A stretch of DNA of 64,000 nt from positions 32,334,643 to 32,398,642 of the forward strand of contig NC_088714.1 of the NCBI RefSeq assembly GCF_963576615.1, in the 5' to 3' direction. The notes beneath the pieces were generated by a model, which was not told the origin of the DNA, searched no databases, and saw nothing but the letters and a program-made list of their open reading frames with translations. The DNA is from Watersipora subatra (lineage: Eukaryota > Bryozoa > Gymnolaemata > Cheilostomatida > Watersiporidae). The position numbers were made by a program, and so were the translations under genes. This document shows, one piece after another, positions 49,625 to 61,961 of the stretch. Positions within the stretch are counted from its first letter, which is position 1. Each line of letters starts with the position of its first letter.

Positions 49625-50195
49625 AACAATTTAAAAATGAACTTACACCAAAATCTTGGTAGACTTTATTCGAAAGTATCAACATTTTTTACCATCTTAG
49701 ACTGTTTTTGATATTTGAGGTGATCTGACTGTGAGGATGTTTTAAGTTTAAAATCAACAATACTTGATGCAGTTAAAACGATCAGAAAAAACATGCCAAA
49801 ATGATGTCACTAGTTGTGTGATTGCCCTGTCTCTCTCTCGTTATCGATATTGACTATTGCGTTCAAGTTGCAGCGTTACATGTCTCCATTTTGTCTATCT
49901 CTTTGCTGAAGTGCAACTGTAGATGTCAAAATCATACTTCCGCTTGAATCTGAGTGTTCCAAGAAAGGATCTCATTCAAACTATTATATCTCTAGACTGA
50001 GTAGGTCCACAGAAACAAATATTACATCATAGTGAAGCTTGATGTCTTAGCTTTATATTGATATTATTGTCATTTGCATCCCTCAATCGGCTAAGTTCAC
50101 CTTTAAGACCAGATACATTTCCCGGCTTTCTGAGGTTCAAACCAGTGGCCCGCTGCTTAGCAGTCCAGAGTGCAAATCATTACATTGTATGGTCA
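49625..50195 (-). mobile_element. SINE with tRNA-Gln-like head
   Basis: Read on the minus strand, the head at about 50190-50130 (GTAATGATTTGCACTCTGGA, then TGGTTTGAACC) resembles tRNA-Gln. The body, about 49990-49630, matches the plus strand at 9310-9725. Two copies in opposite orientation, 40 kb apart, support a dispersed family. Confidence 0.6.
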
Positions 50196-50865
50196 GAAGT
50201 GTAGACAAATTGAAACAGATAGACAACTTCTACTTTTAAATGAATTATAGGGTTATGAGTTAATACAGCTGTATAAGCCTTATGAGGAGAGATTCTCAGT
50301 AAATCAAATTACGTGATTATTATGAACAATAAAGATGCAAAACACGATAGCTGTTTGTAATAATTTTAGGGTGGTCGTAATTGCCCTCGCATTTGCATAG
50401 TATAATAGAGCTATTTATTCCGTTAAAAATACCAACAAAAGGTTGCGCAAGATATAATTTAATACTGGCAGATACAAGATATAATTTAATATTAGCACCA
50501 CAATAATATACGTAATAGGTAGAACACTTTCTCAGCATTTAGAAATACTTAGATAATAGGAACTAATAACTAGATGAGATTGCGGAACCCTTTATTTGCG
50601 GAATGTAATATATTCCAACTAATGAATAGGGAAACCTGTATCTTATTTTTCCCTGACATCCAATGTCTTCACTGGCAATAGTCCTTATATAAGGAAACAA
50701 ATATTATTATATTATATTATTCACATGCGGTTTAGGAAATCATTTATTTTCTTTCACTTGCAAATGATAGTTGATTGCACAATTAATTATTAATTATCTG
50801 TTATTATATCATTATGAAATATTTGCGTATTATATTAATATTAACTTATGTATGAAGATTAATAA

Positions 50866-51140
50866 TACAGTTGTTGCTCCTACAACGTAAATAATCTATA
50901 TATATAATAGAGCGAAACTCATGCGGTGTTCTCTCGTAAGTGCAACAAGAAAAAATCGTATTTTTAAGGCCAACTATGGGGCTCTCGTTATTCAAATCGA
51001 ACTTGCAAAGTTGCACCGACTTCATGCTTTAGGTTATGTGGATTTTCTTACGCAATACGAAGCAAAGACTTTACATAAATTGTTTATGTTATGTGGAATT
51101 TATGTTATAGGAGGTTTACATTATAGGAGTGTCCACTGTA
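50866..51140 (+). mobile_element. Short MITE copy, same family as 4318 and 61100
   Basis: It starts TGCTCCTACAACGTAAATAA and ends TTATAGGAGTGTCCACTGTA. Internal blocks (TCAAATCGAACTTGCAAAGT, ACTTTACATAAATTG) match the 3' part of the longer copies. About 275 bp, so internally shortened. Confidence 0.7.
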
Positions 51141-52135
51141 TGGACACTATATTATATAATCTATTATTCTGTAAAATTCTTCTCTGCTCTACAATAGTAT
51201 TGTGAGTTTATTTACCTTTCGTAGTGTTTGAGGTTCAATGAAATACATACAAAGTTGGCGAAGTTCCAAAATGTAAACTTATGGAAAATTTGTTTTTGTA
51301 TTCCGAACATCAGTTTTTAGTTTATCATATTTTCCTTGACCTATGCTATTTAATGAATGACTAAGCCCAATGTCATAGCTAGTGATGTGGACAGCACAAC
51401 TTCTAAAATTTTCGAAAGTAAAAAAAATTGAAGTAAGCATAAATGCATTAGTTTTGTCGAACCATCACAATGCCGTCATATTACAAATTGATTGCTAGTA
51501 GAACCTTCTGGAAGTCACTAGCAAGTTAAAAAGCTTTGTCTAGCGCCGTCGGATTATATTTGCGACATACTCAGCTACAAGTACAGCTGTGTCTCCGTTC
51601 CCATATGGTTAGGATCAGAAAAAATTAATTAATTTATATAAAGAGAAATGAATTGCATTGCTGTCTAGCAGTGTTTGTACTGCAGGGAGCAATCCAGTTC
51701 ATCTACTTGCAGTCGTAGAAGCTGTTAGTAATTATATGCATATAACATTGTCTATTCTTTAATAAAAAACAAGTGTTTTCATTGCGCACTGACTCCTTGT
51801 GCAGGTTCTATGCACACCATGGTATTGTTATGGGCTAGTTTCAATGGCCCCAATTAGACTTGAGGCCTTATCAGTGTCTCTCATCTTTTCGTTTGGGTGC
51901 TCTAACCGAGTTATTTGATAATTAATAGGTAGAATGAAGCTGCTGTGAGTCTAAAAAACGTTGCAAATGGTGCTTCCCAGGCACGCGAGCTGTTTGCAAG
52001 AGATGTCCTATTTAATAGGTACCCAGGGATTTCATCATAGGACTCTGATTGAAGGCATCCTCCTATAGCCTGTGTTTAAACATGCAACTACATAACGGCA
52101 GGTAAAAATTATATAAAAAGTAAAAAAAATTATTT

Positions 52136-52310
52136 TACACTCCTACAGCGTAAACCTCCTTTTACATAAATCCCATTTAACGTAAAAAAATTATGTAAAG
52201 CTTTTGCTTCGTATTACGTAAAAAATGTCATATAACATAAAGAGTGAAGTCGGTGCAAATTTTCAAATTCAATTTGAATAATGAGAGTCCCATAGTTAGC
52301 CATAGAAATA
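52136..52310 (-). mobile_element. MITE fragment, reverse orientation
   Basis: ACACTCCTACAGCGTAAACC and the following TACGTAAAAAATGTCATATA match the reverse complement of the 3' end of the same MITE family. The inner edge is unclear. Confidence 0.6.
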
Positions 52311-52858
52311 GATGCATAGAAGTATCTCTATTATATATACTAAAATGCTGATCGCAATTATGGTTCCACTTAAAATAAACACTTTGTTTGTCAATTCATA
52401 TATTGTTCTGTCAGTATTATGGGAATTATGACAATATGCACATCGATGGAAAGCTCAGAGTGTACTGGAGAAGAATATTATGTAAACCTATCTGATATTT
52501 GCTTTATTAGTTTGATTTTGGTACAATATGCCATTTTCGGGATAGAGCGGTACAAAAATCCAAAACAAAATCTTTTTTTAATTTGTGGAAAACGCATCCT
52601 AATTTGACATAATTTTAGAACATAGCTCTATAAAAGTTAATTGGTGTTGTTTTCAAGTTCCTTTAGAGTATTTCTAGCATCCTAGTATTTGGTATGACAC
52701 CATAAGCCTTGACTGACCTGATAAGATATAATGGATGCCCATTAAACAGGTTTTATTACTAGAGTGCACCTTTGGTGGTAAACAGGATTTTTAGAAAATT
52801 TGCTTTTCAAATATGTATAATATGTATAATATGTATGGTCTGAGATTATAAGGAAAAT

Positions 52859-53072
52859 AAGTTTATGCCATCAATGAAAAAGATTATTATGAAATTACCA
52901 GGCGGTCCCATTATTATGATCACCACTGTAATACCCTCGCAGTCTAATGTGCCGGTGGAGACTGTCAGGCGCGCTGTTAAAACACAGAGAATAATTATGT
53001 GCACAATTAATCAGAAAGACCTAAAGGCGGTTGATTGGTGGAAGTGTTGGAGTGTTGACCTACAAAGATGTA
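52859..53072 (+). CDS. Unassigned open frame, possible exon
   Basis: A 71-residue frame at 52865-53080 has balanced, protein-like composition (ETVRRAVKTQ, KDLKAVDWWKCW) and runs into a good donor, AAAGAT followed by GTAAGT at 53071. No upstream or downstream partner exon was found and I do not recognise a domain. It may be an exon of a gene I cannot trace, a transposon remnant, or chance. Confidence 0.2.
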
Positions 53073-53484
53073 AGTCATGAAGTATCGTCGAAAGCAATTT
53101 TTTATGCTAATCCTGGCTTCAGATGGGTGAAAGGACAAATACCGCTGTTATTAGTGAATATATTTTTTTCATTTATTTTATGTTAAACATACACAATTTA
53201 GTCCCTTTTTCTCTTTGCAGCATGAACCTTCTTGTGTAAAAAAGTGAAAAAATTGATTTAAATTGACAGTGAATGTGTGCGGTCCCTTTAACTTTATTCC
53301 CTTTAGATTACCGTCGATAAAAAAAGTTTACAAAGTTGTCGATATAAACCAATAATACCCCTGTTACTGTAAGTCATTGAATTAAACAGTAAGTTTAGTT
53401 GTCTTCTTTTTTAAGGGTCAAAGTGATGAGTTTGGGAAGATCTTGTAATGGAGGCAATTTACACGTATTTTATGTTTGGTCTAA

Positions 53485-53556
53485 TATAAAATATTTATAA
53501 CGTAAATATTCTCGGAACGGATTATGTTATAGAAGCGTCTACTGGATATATGTATA
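53485..53556. mobile_element. MITE terminal remnant
   Basis: TTATAACGTAAATATTCTCG near the left and TTATAGAAGCGTCTACTGGA at the right are the two ends of the same MITE family with almost nothing between them. Confidence 0.5.
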
Positions 53557-53742
53557 TTAATATATCTGTATATATTATATATGTATAGAAATATTTAAAT
53601 ATATATTTATTTATATATGTATTTATTGTTGCTAGAAACGCTAGTTACATAACGAATAATAAAGAAAATGAACTCAATACACTAAGTGCACAGTGAATTG
53701 TGGTATAATGTATAATATGGAGAGTACTTAGCCGTTGGTTAT

Positions 53743-53769
53743 ATATATATATATATTTATATATATATT

Positions 53770-53802
<33 letters not shown>

Positions 53803-54000
53803 TTATATATATATTTGTATATATTTATATATATATTTATATATATTTATATATATATTTGTATATATTTATATATATTTATATATATTTATATATATAT
53901 TTATATATATTTACGTATATATATATTTATATATATATATTTATATATATAAATATATATATATTTATATATATATATTTATATATATCCATGTAAATAT
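53743..54000. repeat. TA/TTTATA microsatellite
   Basis: Almost pure TATATATTTATATA-type sequence. Open frames of Ile and Tyr here are artefacts of composition. Confidence 0.95.
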
Positions 54001-54004
54001 ATAA

Positions 54005-55120
54005 ATGTCTATATCAAAGCTAACAATATAGCAAATATGTTTTACTTTTTGTAGGTTTTTACCTGCTACTTTGTGGGTGTATGTTTACACACAGGTTGTA
54101 AGAGGATGCCTACAGTCAATACGTCACACGATGTATTTACCGAGTACCTATTTATTAAGGCATTTCTTGCAAGCAGATGTACTTCTGCATATATACTAAA
54201 GGCTATCCTCTATGGCCATGTTATGTGATATTCTTAGTGAATAGAAATAAACTTATTCAGTTCTGCAATTAAACTCTTGCAAACGAAGATGATCTAAAGA
54301 AGTATGCTGTCAAACTTCAACATGTGATCACCTCTGCACACAAATCTCATGATAAACAAAATAAAAGTTCCACAAAGATTTGTTTTAACTTTTGAATTAG
54401 TTTCTAATATGCGACATCCAAAATTTCTCAAGTTTACAGTTTTGTATATAAAAGTAACAAACTCCGTGTAAATTAAAAATATACAATAAAATAATGCAAA
54501 AAATAAAATTAAGCTAACTTAAACTGCACCTAATGTGAGTAAATTATTTAAGTATTTCTATCACTCACTTCACCATCAAACCTCTGTATTGCTGAACCAA
54601 CACTTACCTTAGCGTGTCTCGAGGTAAAGTTAATTAAAACCTTTCTTATTGTTTATAACTTTAATAATTTAGTTTTATGTATAATTTAGGTTTTTATGTC
54701 TAGTTTTATACCGTGTTTCAAATGTGTAACTATTTAAAGAATTTATCATTGTTTTTGGAAAAACTACACAAGGCACAATTACTTTTTAAAAAAATGTTCA
54801 CCCTAACATTCGACGATTTTGACAAATGAAGCAAATCCCAAATCGGATAAACTTCATACAATGATGTTTGAGCGTTACTAAATTTGACTACAGCTGCTCA
54901 ACATATTTTAGTTTACATTTATTGTTGATGTACTTCTGCAGACGCATAGATTAAGAACCGCTGTTCACTAATCTGAGCTTCTTATATTGCTTGCAAATGC
55001 AGCTATAGTCTCTTTATTATTATAAAATATATTGTTAAAAATAACGCAGAAAACCAGATCAGCTGAATTAAGGCAAAACACACAAAAACCATTGTCTTTT
55101 TCATGTGTGTTGAAAGGTAG
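54005..55120. other. Region without a recognised gene
   Basis: AT-rich sequence with no supported exon, RNA or repeat that I can name. Confidence 0.4.
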
Positions 55121-55129
55121 GGCAAATTC

Positions 55130-55305
55130 TAAACTTATTTTTACGCTTTCCCAAATTATTACTATAATAAAAGTTGTGTCTGAAGCCACAGTAATAGCTT
55201 TATGAAAAAAAGGTTGCAACAGGCTGGAATCGAACTTGAAATCGCTCCGGATTTACACATTTCAAGGCATACGCGCTACCACTATGTTACTCAATCCCCG
55301 ATCCA
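55130..55305 (-). mobile_element. tRNA-derived SINE
   Basis: On the minus strand, AACATAGTGGTAGCGCGTAT and, further on, AAGTTCGATTCCAGCC have A- and B-box form and tRNA-like spacing. The acceptor arms do not pair, so a working tRNA is unlikely. Confidence 0.55.
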
Positions 55306-56880
55306 ATTCTGAGAATAGTTGTGAACATACTTATTATGTATGACAATCTTTCATCTCGCGCGAGAGTTCCAACGTACTAGTCCTAATAATACAATAAGGA
55401 TTTTTCTTCATCAATAGAATATGTTTCTAACAGAAATGTCTTGAAAATTTGCAATACAAACTATCAAATACGAAAAATTAGCATCATTCAGCCACCGACG
55501 GGTTATAGCTAACCAGCAAAATTATTTTTGTGAAATATTGGTGAATTTTGAAGTTGGTGTTTATACAGAAAGTGAAATGACCTCTAAACTGATGTATTAT
55601 AATTTATAAAGACTGAGAATCTCCAAGCAGTTCATCGGCCAAGCATATATTGCCTGTGATGCGTACTACTTGTCTTTTCAGCTGCGGTATCCCATCCACT
55701 AATTGAATTATAGTAAAGCTTGTGAAACATTCTTTTCCTTGAGTGGCCACGGAGGCACCGTTACATGATAGCAGTTTTTACTGTTGTTTTAGTGAAGAAA
55801 GCTTAGTTTTTAATACTCCAAAATATTGTTTTACACTAAGTTCAAAAAATTATTGTTCGAAAATCCTTGCAATTGCAAAGAATCGGCAGGAATGTAGCAC
55901 TGGCTGGTTGAAGTAACAGCATCACTTATGATAGCCAATCAGCAAGCATCACTGGTTGTAGCGAGTGCATTTGCTTTCATTTATTATAATCCCCAAAAAC
56001 ATTTCGTTTATTTGTACAAAATGTAATATTAGTGTATTGAAAGTACTCAATAGCTATGAGTGATATATCAATGGTAAAAAAATTATGGGATGACCGAAAC
56101 ACCATTCTAGTCGATTCAGCATAAAAGTCTTATCAGCCGCACCCCAGATTACCGATGACTTAGCATTTTAGTGCGTCAGCTCAATTCAGTAAGCAGCCAG
56201 AATAATTACTATTACTGTAAATAAGCTGCTAGTGTGAAAATGGCCCTTTGATGAAAGACAATTTGTAATTAAAATATAATTCTTTCATTCATTTGTTTTG
56301 ACTCACGAGTTTACTCACTCGCTATCACTTGTTTTGACTTCTCCACCCCTTCACCAATTTTCTTACCATTTCATTATTTGATAGCTTCTGGTCCATCTAG
56401 ATCTTATTCTTGCTAGTTATTGGTTGATAAGCAGAAAGACCCTGCTGGGACTACCATTACCATAACAATGTATTTCATATCTTCATTGATACCACCTGCT
56501 AGTATATTTTCGTAATATAAAAACTAGTTTTATGGAGCATAATAAAGCAAAGATTAATGCAACTGACGTAGACGTTCAACACAGGATTAACATTGTCTGT
56601 GTCCATAATAATCAGACTCTAACCGGATCTACATCCTCAGCTATGCTAATTTGCTCCATTTAAATGTTTTATGGTCAAAGGATGGTCATTTATTCTGTAG
56701 TTCTGTTACTATGATTATGTTCATGGTCACTATGTTTATGGCAGTCACAAACAGATTAGCTTGTCATCGTTTCTTCATTTTTTATCTTATCCACCGGTAG
56801 ATTGTAGGAAGTTAAGAACTCACTCCTTAAAGCAATCTAAATGGATATAAAATATATCATTAATGCATACTTGATGTTGA
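55306..56880. other. Region without a recognised gene
   Basis: I see no supported exon, and no tandem array. Confidence 0.4.
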
Positions 56881-56881
56881 T

Positions 56882-57109
56882 AGCATTTGCAGTGTAGCGT
56901 CGGCTAGATTGAAAAGAAAACATTACGCAGCCGATGTATTCTGTGAGAGGTGTTGTCTATGCGCCACTGTTTATCAAACAGAATGTCAGCCTACTAGAAG
57001 TGGTCGAAGCGAGAGACCGATTGGCATTGCGCCAGCAAAGATAATTAGAAACTGTGTTGATACAATCATTTTGGCACAATATTTGAGGTCAATCTTGTTG
57101 AGAAATTAG
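56882..57109 (+). CDS. Unassigned cysteine-containing open frame
   Basis: The frame reads KRKHYAADVFCERCCLCATV and on to a stop at 57107-57109. Five cysteines lie within about 16 residues, and a possible acceptor (GTGTAG) lies just upstream. The spacing does not match the insulin A chain or another cysteine-framework family that I know. It could be a terminal exon or chance. Confidence 0.18.
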   Translation, partial: SICSVASARLKRKHYAADVFCERCCLCATVYQTECQPTRSGRSERPIGIAPAKIIRNCVDTIILAQYLRSILLRN

Positions 57110-57153
57110 TGTTTATAGAAAAAGTTAGTAATTTCGGATTAGCTCCAAACTTT

Positions 57154-57188
57154 GCCAAAAGGTAGTCGCGGAGCGACTACTTTTTGGC
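57154..57188. repeat. 16-bp hairpin
   Basis: GCCAAAAGGTAGTCGC and GCGACTACTTTTTGGC pair with one mismatch around a 3-nt loop. It is one of the tightest hairpins in the window. No CTRR motif follows, so it does not look like a Helitron end. Confidence 0.75.
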
Positions 57189-57189
57189 A

Positions 57190-58445
57190 ACTATCTCAAG
57201 TTCAAAATGTTTTATAACTGATAGAACTGAAGAATTAAAGTTGTAAATAAAACTATACATTTTTGAAGTATTGCAATTCCTGTTAATGACCTTGACACAA
57301 CTCCGTTATGACCGCTACAGTTACTATTTCAACGTTTATCAAGGGTTAGAGTAACATGCCGTGTAGACAAATAAAAAAGTTAATCTTTTGAACGGCTATG
57401 CACCAACTTGGTAAGTTTTAGAAAGATCGATATTTTTTAACGGTGGCCTTGAGATTGCATCAGTCAACCGTTTGACTACTTCATGGAGAAACTAGTCTAT
57501 AAATGCACACTTACAGCAAGCTACCTGTATTATGGCTCATGATTTGAAACAAAAACATTTTCTATAGAGCCCTTTGACCATAGGGTATAACAGACAAGAG
57601 TGCTTTTTGGCCACCAACTCCAGCAATAACCTTGCTTAAGACAGATTTTCCACTATCTTTCAGATGGCGATGCATTGCTTATAAGTGTACATGGCTGGTA
57701 TAAAGTATAAACCAACCACAGGTATACATAAATAGTCAATGAAATATCGTCTTGAACTTGTAACTATTTTACTATTCAGTTTTTTAGTACAAAAAGCCAA
57801 CTTTTAGATTAGCGAGAGGATACAGCGCCGCTTCATTATTGTAGAATAAGTGTTTCAAATAGTGGATATATGTTGTAGTATGGATTTTACATGTATTTTA
57901 ATTTCAATTCGTTGTTGCTTTTTGGTTGTTTTATGTTCACCAGATTTCTATTGTAAACATTCAAGTTGGTGTTTAAGAATTTTTGTGATTGGGAAATATT
58001 CATTGAATATTTTCGTATTATATTTCAATGTTTAGGTTGGTAATGTTTTATACATGTACTGTGACTATTAGTGAAGTTTTCAGTGGGTCTATAGTTGTAA
58101 AAATGGTAAAAAGTATGTTATTTTTCATAAATTTATCCCAAAACAAAATATGGCTGTGTTTTTTTTAAACAAATTCAATTTTTTTATATTTTTCAACTAG
58201 TTCAAACTGCATGTAAATCAACTGGGACAAATTTCTCTATGAAGTCTCTCATTCAACTCGTTTTTGGACATAATTACAAATTACCACTTGAATAGAAGTC
58301 ATCCAATGTGACCAGTTTATAATGTGTGTAATATAAATATATTTCAAGAACTGTAATATAAATATCGACCATCTGTACTGATGCTCAACCCTATGAATAC
58401 GTGCAGAGGTTGATGTGAAATAGATGTGGCAGGTGATTTCTCTAG
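57190..58445. other. Region without a recognised gene
   Basis: AT-rich sequence with short frames only. The 61-residue frame at 57850-58035 is hydrophobic but has no recognisable family. Confidence 0.4.
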
Positions 58446-58447
58446 GT

Positions 58448-58777
58448 CAGAGGTACTTCACCTTGTTGGCCGTACTGAGCCCCACCAGTTTCATATGCGC
58501 TTTCATCAAACCTTCTATTAAAAATGAAATATGATTTTTTTCATATTCAAGATGAGTATATATTTTAACGATGCACAAGATGAACTGTGTATTAACATCA
58601 CCTTGTTCAAAAAAACACAGCTAACACGTTGCATGAACTCACAACAAATTACATATACTTTCGTAAAGACATGACCTTGCAAATCAGTGTGACTTCTTTT
58701 TTGAGAGACCTCCACAAACCCCTGAGACTGACTTTCCGAACACCTAGAGTTCGATTGAACTCGGCTAAGAACCACTG
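58448..58777 (-). mobile_element. hAT-like non-autonomous element
   Basis: Read on the minus strand it starts CAGTGGTTCTTAGCCGAGTT, continues with GTCAGTCTCAGGGGTTTG, and ends with ATATGAAACTGGTGGGGCTC and GGTGAAGTACCTCTG. These match the terminal style of a widespread animal hAT group. The outer 15 bp of the two ends agree at about 11 positions. No 8-bp target duplication is visible, so at least one boundary may be wrong. Confidence 0.55.
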
Positions 58778-59985
58778 CGTCAGTTGTAACCCTGCCAACA
58801 AACACTGATGAGTCATGTGCTAAGGCAGTCACTTGGTGTTTCTTTTGTTTCACCATTCCCATCACACACGCTGTTCCTCAGTTACTGGTTTCTTACCAGC
58901 CCACAAAGAAACTAGACCCATTGTTGTGTTTAGGAATGCGAGTTTGGGCTTCGATGCCAACCAGGTTTTCCTTGTTTGTCAAAAAGTCTCCCACAGTTGC
59001 ACTCCAGTAATGTTGCTGAGGAATGCACCTGACTCAGAGTAACAGTATGTTTGGCCCACTTCACGTTTGACACAGCATGCAAAGATATACCAACACAAGC
59101 GATTCTATGTTTAGTGAACACCCTACTGCTTCTTGGTTAAATAACTCTCACAGCTGTGCTGGGTAGTTAAGAAGTGTTAAAGAGTATATGTATCGAACTG
59201 TTTGAAAGAATCCCTAATAAGCTACTGAAGATTGCATCACTTCCATTCTTATTTTTAAGGCCCCAAATGTTATTTTTTAGCCCTAAAGCTGTCGTGTTTG
59301 TATCTGGAATATCTTAAGAAATTTCTGTTTGGCTTATCATAAAATACCAACCGGCTCAAGCTATCATTCCATCAATGCTTTCAAAACTAGAATAAATTTT
59401 CAAGTAAGATTTTGCTTTTTACCTTCATGGAAATAAAAATTAAAATCTAGTATTAAAATGCTGCATATTAGTTCTGCATGAATTGCTAGATCATTTGGCT
59501 ACTATCTATAACCCAAATTACCGTATATTGTTTTTTAAAATTTAATTTGGTGAGAATGTGAAATAGTGATACTGATCAGGTGATCCATCACACTTCACAA
59601 AATCGATCATTTTTTAATTCAATATGTGATGTCTCATTCTGTTCATGCATGAACGCTAAAGTGGTGACTGTAGAGGTTTAGCAAACAGCGGGTCAAGATC
59701 AATAAAAGCAATACTTGACTTAATATTGTACGTCCTCAAATTGTCTGCCATTATTGTCACTTTATATCATTTGATTTTGCGCAATTTGGTTGATAATTCT
59801 GAGCTTTCTTTCTTCTTTGATTTTTTGATAAGATCGATCTTTTAAATATTAGCGATCTTATTTCTGTCTATCTTTATGTTAGATCTTTTACGTATCAACT
59901 TTTTTTTACTCAGATTTGTGTCATGCAAGAAGTGCCTGCACAAATGTAAGGACACTGATGTACAACACATGTCAGTGTGTATGTT
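58778..59985. other. Region without a recognised gene
   Basis: Overlapping short frames on both strands at 58518-59121 have no domain that I can name. The area may include more of the neighbouring mobile element. Confidence 0.35.
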
Positions 59986-59994
59986 ATCATTGCT

Positions 59995-60182
59995 CAATAC
60001 CGTCATACCTCAACATAACATCATACCTCAACATGCAGTCATACCTCAACATACAGTCATACCTTAACATACAGTCAAACCTCAACATACAGTCATACCT
60101 CAACATACAGTCATACATCAACATACAGTCATACCTCAACATACAGTCATACCTCAACATACAGTCATACCTCAACATACGA
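59995..60182 (+). repeat. 18-bp tandem repeat, about 10 copies
   Basis: The unit is ACAGTCATACCTCAACAT. It runs straight into ACGAGAAATTTGAGATATGA and related sequence, so the unit looks like an expanded transposon terminus. Open frames in it are by-products of an 18-bp period. Confidence 0.92.
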
Positions 60183-60330
60183 GAAATTTGAGATATGAGG
60201 AAAATTCAGAGCAAATCTTTGCCTTGAAGTATGAGGCAAATTTGGTATACAAACATACGAGACAGTTCACAATGCGGTCGCTAGATGGCTAAGTATGCGA
60301 GAGGCTGCTTATGAGAACAGCATCGCTCAG
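60183..60330 (+). mobile_element. Possible terminal fragment of a Tc/pogo-like DNA transposon
   Basis: Repeated TATGAGG/ATACGAGA motifs after CAGTCATACCTCAACATACG follow the pattern of terminal inverted repeats in Tc/mariner and pogo relatives. No transposase is seen, and the family is inferred from style only. Confidence 0.4.
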
Positions 60331-60539
60331 TTTTTCTCTTCGGATCAGTTTGAAAAGATTTTAAAAGATTGGCCAAAAGTTATGACAAAAGTAATTCGAA
60401 AAGCTGGAAGAAAACAAGGAAAGGCCTGAAATAAAACCAACATGAAAAAACAGAAGTATAACGTAGCGTCTCAACTTATTTTCAAGCGTGTCAAGTAAGC
60501 TAAGTTCATTTAAGTTAAATTTAAAGTTAATGTTACACA

Positions 60540-60598
60540 GTGTCACACAAATGTATCGTACCCGAACATGTCACACAAATGTATCGTACCCGAACATG
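60540..60598 (+). repeat. 29-bp direct tandem duplication
   Basis: TGTCACACAAATGTATCGTA then CCCGAACA occurs twice in succession without change. Confidence 0.9.
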
Positions 60599-60599
60599 T

Positions 60600-61099
60600 T
60601 GCCATTAAGTTTCTCTCACAGGACCATTACCCGTGTGTCCTCACCTCTAAACCAACCTATAATAGTGACCTGAGGTTGGTTCCATGCACCGACAGAAGCC
60701 TATTTCAGCTAGAAATGGAAGGTTGATAAGGAAGTACCATGGCCATCTACAGTAGTTTTTCAAGCTGCTATGATCTTACTAAGCTGTGCAATACTAGATA
60801 ACAGTTTGTTGGAAAATCCACAAGGAAGTTGGAGGCCTCCAGCACCCTACAAACCTACAAATACACTGGATTGAAACGTAACTGGTAGTGTGTTTTGATT
60901 AGTAAGCCGTCGTATAACACCTATCGGAAGTATGATGAAGCTCTCCCAGTTTGATGGGATACAATGGCTGCAAACACAGCTATTTCTTGTTAAAAATACT
61001 TGGGTTTTGTATAGAACAACGCATTAAACTCATTTTTGATAGCTATGGTTTTATATTTAATGTGTTTCTTAAACTCCCAACTTCATAATAAAAACTACA
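60600..61099. other. Region without a recognised gene
   Basis: I see nothing that I can assign. Confidence 0.4.
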
Positions 61100-61961
61100 A
61101 TAGGCTCTTCTACAACGTAAATAATGCGTTCCAGAAACGTTTACGTTGTTGGGATTTCACGTTATGTGAACAGTAAAATCCATGTAAATTGCCTAATCCA
61201 TTTCAAGATCTTTCCAAATACACCCCTTAAGCCATGCAAAAAGGAAAAACTAGAATTAACTTTTTAATTTGTTGGCTGTACCGTGACTGCAGTATCGTTA
61301 GTTTGCATCGACAAATTTTTTCCTTTTCCGTTCGATTTCATTGATTTTATAGCCTATAATTGCGGTAACTTTATAATAAGTTGATTGGAAACACACATTT
61401 TCAACGCCCATTCACAACAGTTGGTTTATTTTTTCTAGACAAAGTCTATTCTGCAAAGTAAAACTGATAACTAATACTTTATATTTCTACAATAAAACAA
61501 AACAAAAATATATATTTCCTATGAAAAGAGCGTTGTCTACCTGTTCGTCGCCTATCTATATCCAGGAGTCAAGGTTAGGATAAAAAATAGCTTTCGACGC
61601 TACTCCAACTCGTGACATTCAGATCAGTAGGCCGACGCTGCAACACCGGACCAATTGATGTCCTTTAAGTATTTATTAACCTCGCTGCAGCTACATATTC
61701 TTTGGTTTGTTGACATATCTGACGATCTATCACGACGAACTAGAATGTCATGGAAGTAGTACGTATAATAGATACAATGTTATACATACATCGTTTCGTC
61801 TCTCAAAAGTACGGCGAGATATGTTGCCATTCAAATCGAATTTGAAAACTTGACCTGACTTCACGCTGTACGTAAAATTGATGCAACAACTTTGCATAAA
61901 TTTTTTACGCTATCTGGAATTAACGTTATTGAAGGTATACATGATAGGAGCGTCTACTGTA
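61100..61961 (+). mobile_element. Full-length MITE, same family as 4318
   Basis: About 862 bp with inverted ends (GGCTCTTCTACAACGTAAAT at the left, ATGATAGGAGCGTCTACTGT at the right). It is collinear with the unique part of the copy at 4318 (shared blocks CAAAGTAAAACTGATAA, CTACCTGTTCGTCG, CTCCAACTCGTGACATT). Its 3' end has only one or two terminal subunits, showing the unexpanded state. No coding capacity. Confidence 0.75.

Noticed and set aside
53735-54004. 89-residue Ile/Tyr frame
   Set aside because: Pure TA microsatellite.
56909-57000. Insulin-like peptide
   Set aside because: The A-chain spacing (CC, three residues, C, eight residues, C) is not met.
57154-57188. Helitron 3' end
   Set aside because: No CTRR-T follows the hairpin and no 5' TC end or Rep/helicase sequence is seen.
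59916-60191. SYLNIQ-repeat open frame
   Set aside because: By-product of the 18-bp array. Frames on the other strand are open as well.
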